The notes under the pieces were generated by a model. It ran no database searches. It saw only the letters and a list, made by a program, of their open reading frames with translations, and was not told the DNA's origin. 10,184 nt of DNA. Source: DATAXS01 sp036266715. Its GTDB lineage: Bacteria; Patescibacteriota; Minisyncoccia; UBA6257; 2-01-FULL-56-20. The stretch covers positions 1 to 10,184 of the forward strand of contig DATAXS010000029.1 in assembly GCA_036266715.1 (NCBI GenBank), given 5' to 3'. Positions within the stretch are counted from its first letter, which is position 1. Every line of letters starts with the position of its first letter. Below, piece after piece: positions 1 through 6,672 of this stretch. The position numbers and the translations under genes are program-made.

Positions 1-1209
1 CGCTGCCTGCGCGAGGACCGGTGCAATTGCGGCGACGGACGAGGCGACCCCTAGCCGCCAGTCATACGGCGCAATAAAAAGCGTGGAACTTTCCGCATAG
101 CCGTCATTCGTAAGCGCCTCAATGAGCGGCTCGTAAAACGGGACACCGAGTTCGCTTTTTACAATGCCACCCACCGCGAGCGCCGTGGTTGCGCCACCGG
201 TCGCGGTCAGTTTGAGATCGTTCAAATAGCTGTCGGTTCCGGAAAGCGCCATCTTGGATGCATTCGGCCACACTTCGGTCCCGTCGGAGGCGCGGTCCAG
301 GATTGATCCCATTATGCCGGGCACAATGACTACCGGTTCACGCACCGTCTGTATATTGAAATCGATGTTGCCGACCGCACGGTATTCCGTCCATACCGAA
401 CTTGAACCGTTTACGGCGTCCACCGTCCGCGCTTGCCAGTGGTACGTGCCTGCCGCGAGTCCGCTCACCGTGGTGGAAGCCACGGCGCCCGATGGCACAA
501 TGGCGCTCGTCGCCGTCGGCTTTCCGGTAAAAGGAATAGTAAACGGCTCTACCTCTACTTGCATGGCGAGCGTATCGGAGGCAAAGAAGGAACTTACGGT
601 ACTTTCAAACCGCACGCTGTTCGCATCCGCAAAACCGTTTTCAGGGATCAGTGTAGGAGTGCCGGCGGAATACTGCCCGAGGCCGCTCATTATAGAAGGC
701 GAACCAATTCCCCCCGAATCGGCGAGCACCAAATACGGATAAAAATTTCCTCCCTCATTTGTCCCATAGACATCCGCATCAAAACCGCCCTGCGAACTGA
801 AGCCCACGGAAATGCCGTTTCCATAACCGAAGTTTGCGTCATTGAACGTGTATACCGCCTTGTGCCCAAGCTTCCCCGCCGCTTCCGCGGACGTGATGCA
901 ATGCACATAATCAAAGTTCCCGTTACTGTTCCAGACGATAATGAGCACTCCCGTGTTCGGCGCGGTCGGGCAATAGTAGCTTGTTCCGCGCTGTTCGTCA
1001 TTTGTGATATTAAGCTCCACTTGAATATAGCTCGCCCCGCTCATTTGGGGGACCGCATACGTGGACGATACTCCATACATTCCCGCACCCGACGTAGCGT
1101 TGTCCCAATATTGGGCGTACGTATTTGCACCGTGCGCCGTGTGCGTGGCCGCCAAGAATAAGACTGCGGCGGCGGTCGCCGCAAAGAAAAATAATTTTTG
1201 TTTTGTCAT
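1..1209 (-). CDS. Secreted LCAT-family alpha/beta hydrolase with fibronectin-like segment (3' end outside window)
   Basis: The frame is open from ATG at 1209 to base 1, giving 403 residues with the C-terminus missing. The N-terminus (MTKQKLFFF, then an Ala/Leu-rich stretch to about residue 26) is a clear Sec signal peptide, so the product is exported. Residues about 30-215 are a beta-rich, Gly/Ser/Asn-rich region I do not recognise. Residues about 217-288 resemble a fibronectin type III-like repeat (GTYHWQARTVD). From about 290 the sequence reads PVVIVPGIMGS (around 297), a Trp at the expected later position, and APYDWR (380-385). Together these are hallmarks of the lecithin:cholesterol acyltransferase family (PF02450), whose members are serine esterases or acyltransferases acting on lipids. 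The catalytic Ser, Asp and His should lie past the window edge and cannot be checked. An AGGA Shine-Dalgarno (complement of 1218-1221) sits 8 nt before the ATG. Substrate unknown. Confidence 0.78.
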   Translation of the reverse strand, partial: MTKQKLFFFAATAAAVLFLAATHTAHGANTYAQYWDNATSGAGMYGVSSTYAVPQMSGASYIQVELNITNDEQRGTSYYCPTAPNTGVLIIVWNSNGNFDYVHCITSAEAAGKLGHKAVYTFNDANFGYGNGISVGFSSQGGFDADVYGTNEGGNFYPYLVLADSGGIGSPSIMSGLGQYSAGTPTLIPENGFADANSVRFESTVSSFFASDTLAMQVEVEPFTIPFTGKPTATSAIVPSGAVASTTVSGLAAGTYHWQARTVDAVNGSSSVWTEYRAVGNIDFNIQTVREPVVIVPGIMGSILDRASDGTEVWPNASKMALSGTDSYLNDLKLTATGGATTALAVGGIVKSELGVPFYEPLIEALTNDGYAESSTLFIAPYDWRLGVASSVAAIAPVLAQAA

Positions 1210-1258
1210 GCCCGCAATCCTAGCACGCGGGGCATTAAAACTATCTTAAAGAATGCTT

Positions 1259-1330
1259 GACACCCCCATGCCGTATTTTTGAAAACAGTACTAAGAAGGG
1301 CTGTTTTCAAAAATACGGCATGGGGGTGTC
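1259..1330. repeat. Perfect 30-bp palindrome with 12-nt loop
   Basis: Arms 1259-1288 and 1301-1330 are exact reverse complements (30 of 30), and the loop 1289-1300 is tactaagaaggg. The element lies 49 bp upstream of the LCAT-like gene and downstream of the tRNA-Ile transcript, so any minus-strand read-through RNA would fold into a very stable hairpin. No T-run follows either arm directly, so a standard intrinsic terminator is not supported. It could be a REP/MITE-like intergenic palindrome, a processing site or a structured leader. Confidence 0.9.
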
Positions 1331-1348
1331 TCGCGAGTTCGGTTCCAA

Positions 1349-1515
1349 GCGCACACAAACACAAGTATTCCCCTTTTTCTGAAAGGGCATCTCGGAGGCG
1401 ACCCGAAAAATTTTGAATGATGGGTGTACTGGCAGCGCCGAGAGAGAGGCGCGCGCCGAGTACGGCGCGACGCCGTCCCTTTCAGAAAAAGGGGAATACT
1501 TGTGTTTGTGCGCGC
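1349..1515. repeat. 34-bp inverted repeat enclosing a structured 89-nt core, abutting tRNA-Ile
   Basis: 1354-1387 is the exact reverse complement of 1477-1510 (34 of 34). After one mismatch (1353/1511) the pairing extends to 39 bp (1349-1387 with 1477-1515). The core 1388-1476 is GC-rich in its right half and carries its own hairpins: 1462-1467 with 1471-1476 (ACGGCG/CGCCGT), 1435-1439 with 1448-1452 (GCGCC/GGCGC), and the self-complementary GGCGCGCGCC at 1448-1457. Each arm also contains a small CCCTTT/AAAGGG hairpin. The exact repeat ends within 2 bp of the tRNA-Ile 3' end. It could be a MITE-like element or a long structured RNA. No target-site duplication is evident and no transposase is present. 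Confidence 0.85.
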
Positions 1516-1580
1516 GGCAGGGATCGGACCTGCGACCTCTCGATTATCAGTCGAGTGCTCTACCACTGAGCTACACGCGC
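1509..1580 (-). tRNA. tRNA-Ile (GAT anticodon)
   Basis: Reading the minus strand, the acceptor stem GCGCGTG pairs with CGCGCGC (7 bp, one G-T). The D arm is GCTC-AGTGGTA-GAGC. The anticodon arm is CTCGA-CTGATAA-TCGAG, giving anticodon GAT. The T arm is GCAGG-TCCGATC-CCTGC, and the discriminator base is A. CCA is not encoded (CAAAC follows), so the CCA-adding enzyme is required. The T-loop has C at positions 55 and 60 where T is the norm. The first 10 nt overlap the end of the upstream HTH/LAGLIDADG-like gene. Confidence 0.95.
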
Positions 1581-2263
1581 CCGTAAGTCAATTCATCAAG
1601 ATCAAGAAATGCCTTAATAGCCATCATAATCTCCGTCTTCTTTTTTACACTACAAACGCTTAAGCTGCAAGTGCCGTGCCGAAACGATTCACGGTAGCTA
1701 AAGCTTGACTTCTGTAATTTCCTCATCTGCGTCTTATAAAATTGGCCTTCGCTGAGATCCAACTCGGATTTCCAAAAAAGTGTTTCTTTAGGCACATCCA
1801 TAGTGGGGTAAAGATGCAATTCCACCCTGAGAGATTCTTTGGAAATATCTAAATATCGATTTAACCATCCAACGAAAAATTTAATAATACGCGCGTCAGT
1901 ATTGGCAATCACGATGCGATAATGATCCCTCTTCCCGCCTTCGGCCAGGTAAAGCATCAAGCCAGCGATAAAGAACGAATCCTCGGAGAGATTCACGAAT
2001 TTTGCCAGATATTTCGCATGAATTTCGCGCCTGCCCAATTCCCGTTTTTCCGCCATGGTCACTCGATAACGCTCGATCTTCGCCTGATTTTTCGTCCAAT
2101 TCGCTTTCTCGAGCTCAAGAATCCTTTCGCGGCTGAGCGGAAAATATTTTAACCACTCGTGGAGCGTGCTCTTTGAGACGTTGATTCGCTTTCGAATTTC
2201 GTCATAGCTCATTTCTTCTTCAATTCGCAAACGGACTGCCTCTTGTTTTAATTCGTGATGCAT
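1571..2263 (-). CDS. HTH and LAGLIDADG-like protein between two tRNA genes
   Basis: A 230-aa protein. Residues about 1-42 form a resolvase/transposase-like helix-turn-helix (MSYDEIRKRINVSKSTLHEW, 19-38). A basic, probably helical linker follows (50-85). FIAGLMLYLAEGGK at 98-111 resembles a single LAGLIDADG motif, with Glu108 at the usual acidic position. The middle (RIVIANTDARIIKFFVGWL) and the tail (HGTCSLSV, 196-203) match a family I recall as common in CPR genomes and usually annotated as hypothetical or homing-endonuclease-like. It may bind or cut DNA, or regulate; the target is unknown. The ATG at 2261-2263 has only a weak upstream GGG. The gene lies 59 bp after tRNA-Val on the same strand, so co-transcription is plausible. 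Its TAG stop (1571-1573) lies within tRNA-Ile, and the last residues (GRV) are encoded by tRNA or tRNA-adjacent bases. Confidence 0.8.
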   Translation of the reverse strand: MHHELKQEAVRLRIEEEMSYDEIRKRINVSKSTLHEWLKYFPLSRERILELEKANWTKNQAKIERYRVTMAEKRELGRREIHAKYLAKFVNLSEDSFFIAGLMLYLAEGGKRDHYRIVIANTDARIIKFFVGWLNRYLDISKESLRVELHLYPTMDVPKETLFWKSELDLSEGQFYKTQMRKLQKSSFSYRESFRHGTCSLSVCSVKKKTEIMMAIKAFLDLDELTYGRV

Positions 2264-2322
2264 GTATAAACCCTAGCAACGGTGGATGCATCCTGCAACT
2301 ATTTTTTAATAAATTTTTAATG

Positions 2323-2394
2323 TGCGTCCTGGAGGGATCGGACCTCCGGCCTTCACAATGTCAATGTGACGCTCTACCACTGAGCTAAGGACGC
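2323..2394 (-). tRNA. tRNA-Val (GAC anticodon)
   Basis: Reading the minus strand, the acceptor GCGTCCT pairs with AGGACGC (7 of 7). The D arm is GCTC-AGTGGTA-GAGC. The anticodon arm is TCACA-TTGACAT-TGTGA, giving anticodon GAC. The T arm is GGAGG-TCCGATC-CCTCC, and the discriminator base is A. CCA is not encoded. The T-loop is identical to that of the neighbouring tRNA-Ile, with C at position 55. The gene lies 52 bp after the small membrane protein gene. Between them is only a weak hairpin (GCACT/AGTGC, about 2403-2419) without a T-run, so it may be transcribed from upstream. Confidence 0.96.
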
Positions 2395-2446
2395 CCGGTT
2401 CCGCACTGCTCCAAAGTGCAAGTACGGGGTTATGATACCCTGACCG

Positions 2447-2662
2447 TTATTGGCTGACAAGTCCGCGCAGGTGAAGCAATTGCGCGCCTTCCAGATTGAA
2501 CCCCGTACCTTGGGACGCAGTGCCGTTCGCATTCAGGGCGCTATTGGCTTCGGAGAATACATAGCCGATACCCCACACAAAATAGGCGATGATGAGGCCA
2601 ACAAGAACAAACGCGAGGACAACAAGGAGCGGCTCTTCGAATTTTCTAAAAAAACTTTTCAT
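2447..2662 (-). CDS. Small single-pass membrane protein after the pilO-like gene
   Basis: A 71-aa protein with a basic N-terminus (MKSFFRKFEE), one hydrophobic segment at about residues 12-33 and a polar, Asn/Gly/Ala-rich C-terminus that is probably outside the cytoplasm. Family not recognised. It starts 14 bp after the stop of the PilO-like gene on the same strand, which implies a two-gene operon and perhaps a pilus-assembly accessory role (inference from position only). No clear Shine-Dalgarno is seen, only a purine-rich AAAGAACAAGA upstream, so translation may depend on coupling. The overlapping plus-strand frame shows no protein-like features. Confidence 0.7.
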   Translation of the reverse strand: MKSFFRKFEEPLLVVLAFVLVGLIIAYFVWGIGYVFSEANSALNANGTASQGTGFNLEGAQLLHLRGLVSQ

Positions 2663-2676
2663 ATTCTTGTTCTTTA

Positions 2677-3207
2677 TTATTGAGAAAAAACTTTACCCTG
2701 CGCGGCGAGGTGATAGTTCGTTCCCTGGCTCGTAAGCGAGAACGAATCAACGGAGAGCAGGAACCCCGGAGCGTTGAATTCAATGTCCTGCAGGAACGAG
2801 GCAATGGCGGCGGCGCTCCCGTCAACGCCAAGCGTAAAACTGTCCGTTCCCGGCGTAGACGCGGTGGGGGGCGCGTTGTTCCCCGTGAACGAGAACGAGG
2901 CCGTGACGTTATCCGTTTGCGCAATACCCGCAAGCCACGTGGAAAAACCTATGAGCGCGTCGTGGGTCGGCAAAAGCGTCTGCATGGCCGTGAGGTACGT
3001 CGCGGCTTTCGGTGCCGAAGCCTCAAGCGTGGCGAGGACGCCGAGCGCCGCGTTCTGGTCGGCGATCAAATTTTTGTCCTCAACGATCTTTTGGGCATTC
3101 GTCGCGATATCGCCGGAAAAGATATACAAGCCGACGGTAGCAAGCACGATTGCGGCAACCACAACGCCCCCGCTGAGCCACAACTGTTTTCTAAAATTGC
3201 TCTTCAT
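2677..3207 (-). CDS. PilO-like type IV pilus inner-membrane protein
   Basis: A 176-aa protein. The N-terminus is short and cytoplasmic (MKSNFRKQL), followed by one membrane helix at about 9-32 and a short heptad-like stretch (about 35-65). The periplasmic-type domain has the PilO pattern: a Leu-Pro turn (TLLPTHDALIGFSTWLAGIA) and then the alternating strands and helix of a ferredoxin-like fold (FTLGVDGSAAAIASFLQDIE, LLSVDSFSL). In type IV pilus systems PilO pairs with PilN in the alignment complex linking PilM to the secretin. No pilM, pilN or pilQ is in the window, so the gene is separated from the usual cluster or those genes lie elsewhere. Pili probably serve DNA uptake or adhesion here. 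The divergent neighbour is dprA, also a DNA-uptake gene. A PilN-like or generic coiled-coil membrane protein is the main alternative. Confidence 0.68.
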   Translation of the reverse strand: MKSNFRKQLWLSGGVVVAAIVLATVGLYIFSGDIATNAQKIVEDKNLIADQNAALGVLATLEASAPKAATYLTAMQTLLPTHDALIGFSTWLAGIAQTDNVTASFSFTGNNAPPTASTPGTDSFTLGVDGSAAAIASFLQDIEFNAPGFLLSVDSFSLTSQGTNYHLAAQGKVFSQ

Positions 3208-3218
3208 CCTTTAATTCC

Positions 3219-3227
3219 ATTTTACCA
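3219..3227 (-). promoter_or_regulatory. Possible extended -10 for the pilO-like operon
   Basis: On the minus strand TGGTAAAAT (a TGn extended -10 followed by TAAAAT) ends 11 nt before the ATG of the PilO-like gene. No TTGACA-like -35 is visible 16-18 bp upstream, which an extended -10 can tolerate. Transcription would start about 4-5 nt before the ATG, giving a very short leader. The base AAAGG directly before the ATG is too close to act as a normal Shine-Dalgarno. Confidence 0.35.
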
Positions 3228-3324
3228 CATCGCCCACACGCGGATGCGCGGGTACCAGCAGGACATTAAAAGATCATAAAAAGAAAATTGACCTTTGCCC
3301 GCGGCGGGTCCACTCTACAATGAT

Positions 3325-4413
3325 ATGGACAAAGCACTTTATTACAACGCGGTTGCGGTCGTATGCGATGGCGACCGCGGGAAAATCTTGAGACTCCAAA
3401 AGCAGTATGGGAACTGGGAGCGTGCCTGGCAAAATCTTTCCTCGGAAGCGTTGCCAATGCCTGGCACCCTGCCCGACCCCCGGGAAGAATGGGAGAAATT
3501 ATCCAAGGCAAACGTACGGCTCATTATGAAGGGCGGAGAAGAGTACCCAAAACTCCTTGAGGAGATCCCGGATCCCCCGTTTGGAATATATATAAGAGGC
3601 ACGCTCCCCGTTTTGCCAAATGCGGCGGGCGCGGGCGGAGGCACGGGCGGAGCCATCGCCGTCGTAGGCACCCGCCGGGCGACGCCGGACGGGAAGACCA
3701 CAACAAGATATTTTACACGGAAGCTCGCCGGGGCAGGAATGCCGATCGTGAGCGGTCTGGCATTCGGGATAGATGCCGCAGCACACGAGGGATGCCTGGA
3801 AGCGAAAGGCGCCACCACCATCGCCGTACTTGCGGGCGGCCTTGCCGACGTCTACCCGCGCAATCATGCGCGCCTTGCGGAAAAAATACTTGCCGCACGC
3901 GGCGCGATGATCTCGGAATATCCGCTCCACGCGCCGCCGTATCCCCTGCGCTTTCTGGAACGGAACCGGCTCATAAGCGGTCTCGCGCGCGGGACGCTCA
4001 TTGTGGAAGCGCCCCTCGGTTCCGGTTCGCTCGTGACCGCCCGGCATGCCGCGGAGGCAAATCGGGACGTGTTCGTGGTGCCCGGGCCCGTCACCCATGC
4101 AAACTTTAAAGGCTCCCACGCACTAATCCGTCAAGGGGCGGAACTCGTGGCATCGCCGGACGACATTTTAGCCGCGTATGGCATCGCGCCCGCGGAAAGA
4201 TTGGCGCTTGAAGAAAAGAACGCGACTGCCGAAGAAAAGCTTATTCTAAAAGCCCTGCACGATGCGCGCGGCGCGGCAGATGTTGACAAAATCATCATAA
4301 TGACTAAACTTGAACCCCGTGTCGTCAACCGCTCGCTCTCGTTCCTCTTATTAAGAGGCGCGGTCGTGGAAAAGAGCGGAGGGTATACAATAGAAACCAC
4401 ATGGAACTCGTAA
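3325..4413 (+). CDS. dprA: DNA processing protein DprA
   Basis: A 362-aa protein from ATG 3325. DprA binds incoming single-stranded DNA and loads RecA during natural transformation. After an N-terminal helical part comes the Rossmann-like DprA domain: IAVVGTRRAT (from residue 111, the usual GSR site with Thr for Ser), IVSGLAFGIDAAAHEGCL, TIAVLAGGLADVYPRNH, ERNRLISGLA (Arg213), GSGSLVTARHA (from 232) and DVFVVPGP. From about 302 to the end is a winged-helix domain (DprA_WH type). A Gly-rich insert (AGAGGGTGG) precedes the first core strand. An in-frame TTG at 3295 would add ten residues. I prefer the ATG because MDKALYYNAVAV matches the usual DprA start. No Shine-Dalgarno precedes it. The 3' end overlaps topA by 13 nt. 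Confidence 0.93.
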   Translation: MDKALYYNAVAVVCDGDRGKILRLQKQYGNWERAWQNLSSEALPMPGTLPDPREEWEKLSKANVRLIMKGGEEYPKLLEEIPDPPFGIYIRGTLPVLPNAAGAGGGTGGAIAVVGTRRATPDGKTTTRYFTRKLAGAGMPIVSGLAFGIDAAAHEGCLEAKGATTIAVLAGGLADVYPRNHARLAEKILAARGAMISEYPLHAPPYPLRFLERNRLISGLARGTLIVEAPLGSGSLVTARHAAEANRDVFVVPGPVTHANFKGSHALIRQGAELVASPDDILAAYGIAPAERLALEEKNATAEEKLILKALHDARGAADVDKIIIMTKLEPRVVNRSLSFLLLRGAVVEKSGGYTIETTWNS

Positions 4414-6644
4414 TCGTAGAATCCCCCACAAAGGCCAAGACCATCGGCAAGTTCGTCGGCAAGAACTACACCGTGGAGTCGTCCTACGGCCATATTCGCG
4501 ACCTGCCCAAAAGCAAGGTCGGTATTGACGTTGAACACGATTTTGAGCCGCAGTACGTTGTCCCCATAAAGGCAAAGCCGGTCGTGGCGAATCTGAAGGC
4601 GCTTGCCGCAAAAGCGGACAAGGTCATTCTTGCAACTGATGAAGACCGCGAGGGCGAAGCGATTGCGTGGCACCTCATTTCGGCGCTGGACCTTAAAAAG
4701 ATCAAAGTGAAAACCGAGCGCATTGCATTCCACGAGATCACGGAATCCGCCATTAAAGAAGCATTAAAAAATCCGCGCGAATTGGACATCAACCTCGTGG
4801 ACGCCCAGCAGGCGCGGCGCGTGCTGGACCGCCTCGTGGGCTACGGCCTTTCCCCCTTCCTTTGGCGGAAGGTGCGGTACGGGCTCTCGGCCGGACGCGT
4901 CCAGAGCGTGGCGGTACGCCTTATAGTAGAGCGCGAACGCCAGATACAGGCCTTTAATAAAGAGGAGTACTGGTCCATAGAGGGCATGTTTTTGCCGCCC
5001 AAGGGGAAAAACGCATTCCCCGCCTCTTTATATTCCGTAAGCGGCAAGACGCTCGGCAAAATGGATATTAAGAACGAAAAGGAGGCGAAAGCGCTCACGG
5101 CAGCCCTGGAAAAAGCCCACTACGAGATCGCGGAAATTTCGGTACGCGAGGTCCGGCGGAACCCGTCTGCGCCATTCACCACTTCCACGCTCCAGCAGGA
5201 AGCGGCGCGCAAGCTCGGCTTTTCGGCAAAACAAACAATGGTCGTGGCGCAAAAGCTCTACGAAAACGGCCACATCACCTACATGAGGACCGACAGCGTG
5301 AATCTTGCGAACACGGCGCTCGTGGCCGCGCAGGAAGTGATCGGCACGGAATTCGGGAAGCAATACCAACTCGCAGAACCGCGGCGTTATACGACGCGCA
5401 GCAAAGGCGCGCAGGAAGCGCACGAGGCCATCCGCCCCACGAACCTGGGTGTCACATCCGGCAGCGCGCTCGGCATAAAAGAACGCAACGACCAGCGGCT
5501 CTATGACTTGATCTGGAAGCGCACGATCGCATCACAGATGAAGGAAGCACTTCTCGAACAAACCGCGGTGGACATCCGGGCCGACACGGCGAAAAAAGAA
5601 ATTTTTCGCGCGAACGGGCAAACGGTAAAATTTGACGGTTTTATCCGCGCCTACACCGAAGGCCGCGACGAGGGCGAGAACGGCGGCGAAGTGGAAGGAC
5701 AATTGCCGAAGCTGGAAAAGGGCATGAAGCTCTCCGCGGAGGAAATAAAACCACTCCAGCACTTTACGGAACCGCCGCCGCGCTACACGGATGCCACGCT
5801 CGTAAAGGCGCTTGAGGCGGAAGGCATCGGCCGCCCGTCCACCTACGCGCCCACGCTCTCCACCATCCAGGACCGCGGCTACGTGGAAAAACTGGAAAAG
5901 AAATATCACCCGACGGACATCGGCTTCGTGGTGAACGACCTCCTTGTGGAAAATTTCCCGGACATCGTGGACATCAAATTCACTTCGCACATAGAAGAAG
6001 AGTTTGATGAAGTTGCAGAAGGGAAAATAAAGTGGACCGAAGTGTGCCGCGAATTCTACGGCCCGTTCAAGAAAGAACTGGACGAAAAAGAAGCAACCGT
6101 GGAAAAGCAGGTGGAGATCTCCACCGTCCCCTGTCCGCACTGCGGGAAACCGATGATCATCAAGTTCGGCCGGATGGGCAAGTTCCTTGCCTGCCCCGAG
6201 CCGGGTGTGAAGGTCACTTTGCCGATGCCCGAAGAAGCGGCGCAGATCAAGGCGCTTGAGGAAAAAACAAAGGACGAACGCTGCCCCATCTGCGGCAAAC
6301 CCATGAAGGTCCGCCGCGGCCGCTTTGGCTTCTTCCTTGGCTGCACGGACTATCCGAAGTGCAAAGGCGTGTCAAAAATATGGAACAAGACCGGATTCAA
6401 ATGCCCGAACTGCCTGGAATCCCCGGACCGGCACGATAAGCCGGGCGACATCGTGGAAAAGAAATCTCGCGGACGCGGGAAACCGTTTTTTGCCTGCACC
6501 CGCTACCCCGACTGCACGTTCGTCATGAACAAAAAGCCGGAGTCGCAGGAAGAGCTCGACGCGGCATTCAAAAATTGGAAGGAAAATCCGCCGAAGCCGA
6601 AGGAAAAGAAAGAATATAAAAAGACCGTGTCGGCGGGGACATAG
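4401..6644 (+). CDS. topA: DNA topoisomerase I (type IA)
   Basis: A 747-aa protein that relaxes negative supercoils by transient single-strand cleavage. The N-terminal TOPRIM domain has Glu7 (VIVESPTKAKTI) and the acidic cluster ATDEDREGEAIAWH with Asp80 and Asp82. LSAGRVQSVAVRLI is at 162-175. The catalytic Tyr294 lies in HITYMRTDSVNL. EGIGRPSTYAPT is also present. The C-terminus has three zinc-ribbon-like repeats starting at Cys578, Cys628 and Cys668. The second and third have four Cys (for example CPIC...GCTDYPKC), but the first has only three (CPHC...ACPEPG). The ATG lies inside the dprA 3' end in another frame. A GGAGGG at 4378-4383 is 17 nt upstream, too far for a standard ribosome site, so translational coupling is likely. 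The gene ends with TAG shortly before an intrinsic terminator. Confidence 0.98.
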   Translation: MELVIVESPTKAKTIGKFVGKNYTVESSYGHIRDLPKSKVGIDVEHDFEPQYVVPIKAKPVVANLKALAAKADKVILATDEDREGEAIAWHLISALDLKKIKVKTERIAFHEITESAIKEALKNPRELDINLVDAQQARRVLDRLVGYGLSPFLWRKVRYGLSAGRVQSVAVRLIVERERQIQAFNKEEYWSIEGMFLPPKGKNAFPASLYSVSGKTLGKMDIKNEKEAKALTAALEKAHYEIAEISVREVRRNPSAPFTTSTLQQEAARKLGFSAKQTMVVAQKLYENGHITYMRTDSVNLANTALVAAQEVIGTEFGKQYQLAEPRRYTTRSKGAQEAHEAIRPTNLGVTSGSALGIKERNDQRLYDLIWKRTIASQMKEALLEQTAVDIRADTAKKEIFRANGQTVKFDGFIRAYTEGRDEGENGGEVEGQLPKLEKGMKLSAEEIKPLQHFTEPPPRYTDATLVKALEAEGIGRPSTYAPTLSTIQDRGYVEKLEKKYHPTDIGFVVNDLLVENFPDIVDIKFTSHIEEEFDEVAEGKIKWTEVCREFYGPFKKELDEKEATVEKQVEISTVPCPHCGKPMIIKFGRMGKFLACPEPGVKVTLPMPEEAAQIKALEEKTKDERCPICGKPMKVRRGRFGFFLGCTDYPKCKGVSKIWNKTGFKCPNCLESPDRHDKPGDIVEKKSRGRGKPFFACTRYPDCTFVMNKKPESQEELDAAFKNWKENPPKPKEKKEYKKTVSAGT

Positions 6645-6672
6645 GCCGCGCAGCGCGCAAAATCGATGATCA

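Noticed and set aside
433..1161. Plus-strand ORF of 242 aa opposite the LCAT-like gene
   Set aside because: It is Arg-rich with no recognisable motif, while the opposite strand encodes a signal peptide and LCAT motifs in an uninterrupted frame.
1257..1262. TTGACA, a perfect -35 consensus, at the edge of the first palindrome
   Set aside because: No -10 is found at 16-18 bp on the plus strand, and no plus-strand gene follows. TATTTT is only 11 bp away.
1291..1566. Minus-strand ORF of 91 aa across the palindromes
   Set aside because: It reads through tRNA-Ile and both repeat arms. The motif PFRKRGILVFV is shared with the opposite-strand ORF only because the DNA is an inverted repeat.
1424..1663. 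Plus-strand ORF of 79 aa containing AAGIGPATSRLSVECS
   Set aside because: This is the antisense reading of tRNA-Ile plus the inverted-repeat arm, a well-known false protein pattern around tRNA genes.
2403..2432. Small hairpins (GCACT/AGTGC and GGGT/ACCC) between the small membrane protein gene and tRNA-Val as a terminator
   Set aside because: The stems are only 4-5 bp and no T-run follows on the minus strand.
3288..3321. TTGACC and TACAAT before dprA as a -35/-10 pair
   Set aside because: The spacer is 22 bp, too long for a sigma-70-type promoter. The -10 alone might still act but leaves no room for a start site before the ATG.
3295..3324. TTG start adding MPAAGPLYND to DprA
   Set aside because: No ribosome site precedes it and the extra residues do not resemble DprA N-termini. 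The ATG at 3325 fits better, though this is not proven.
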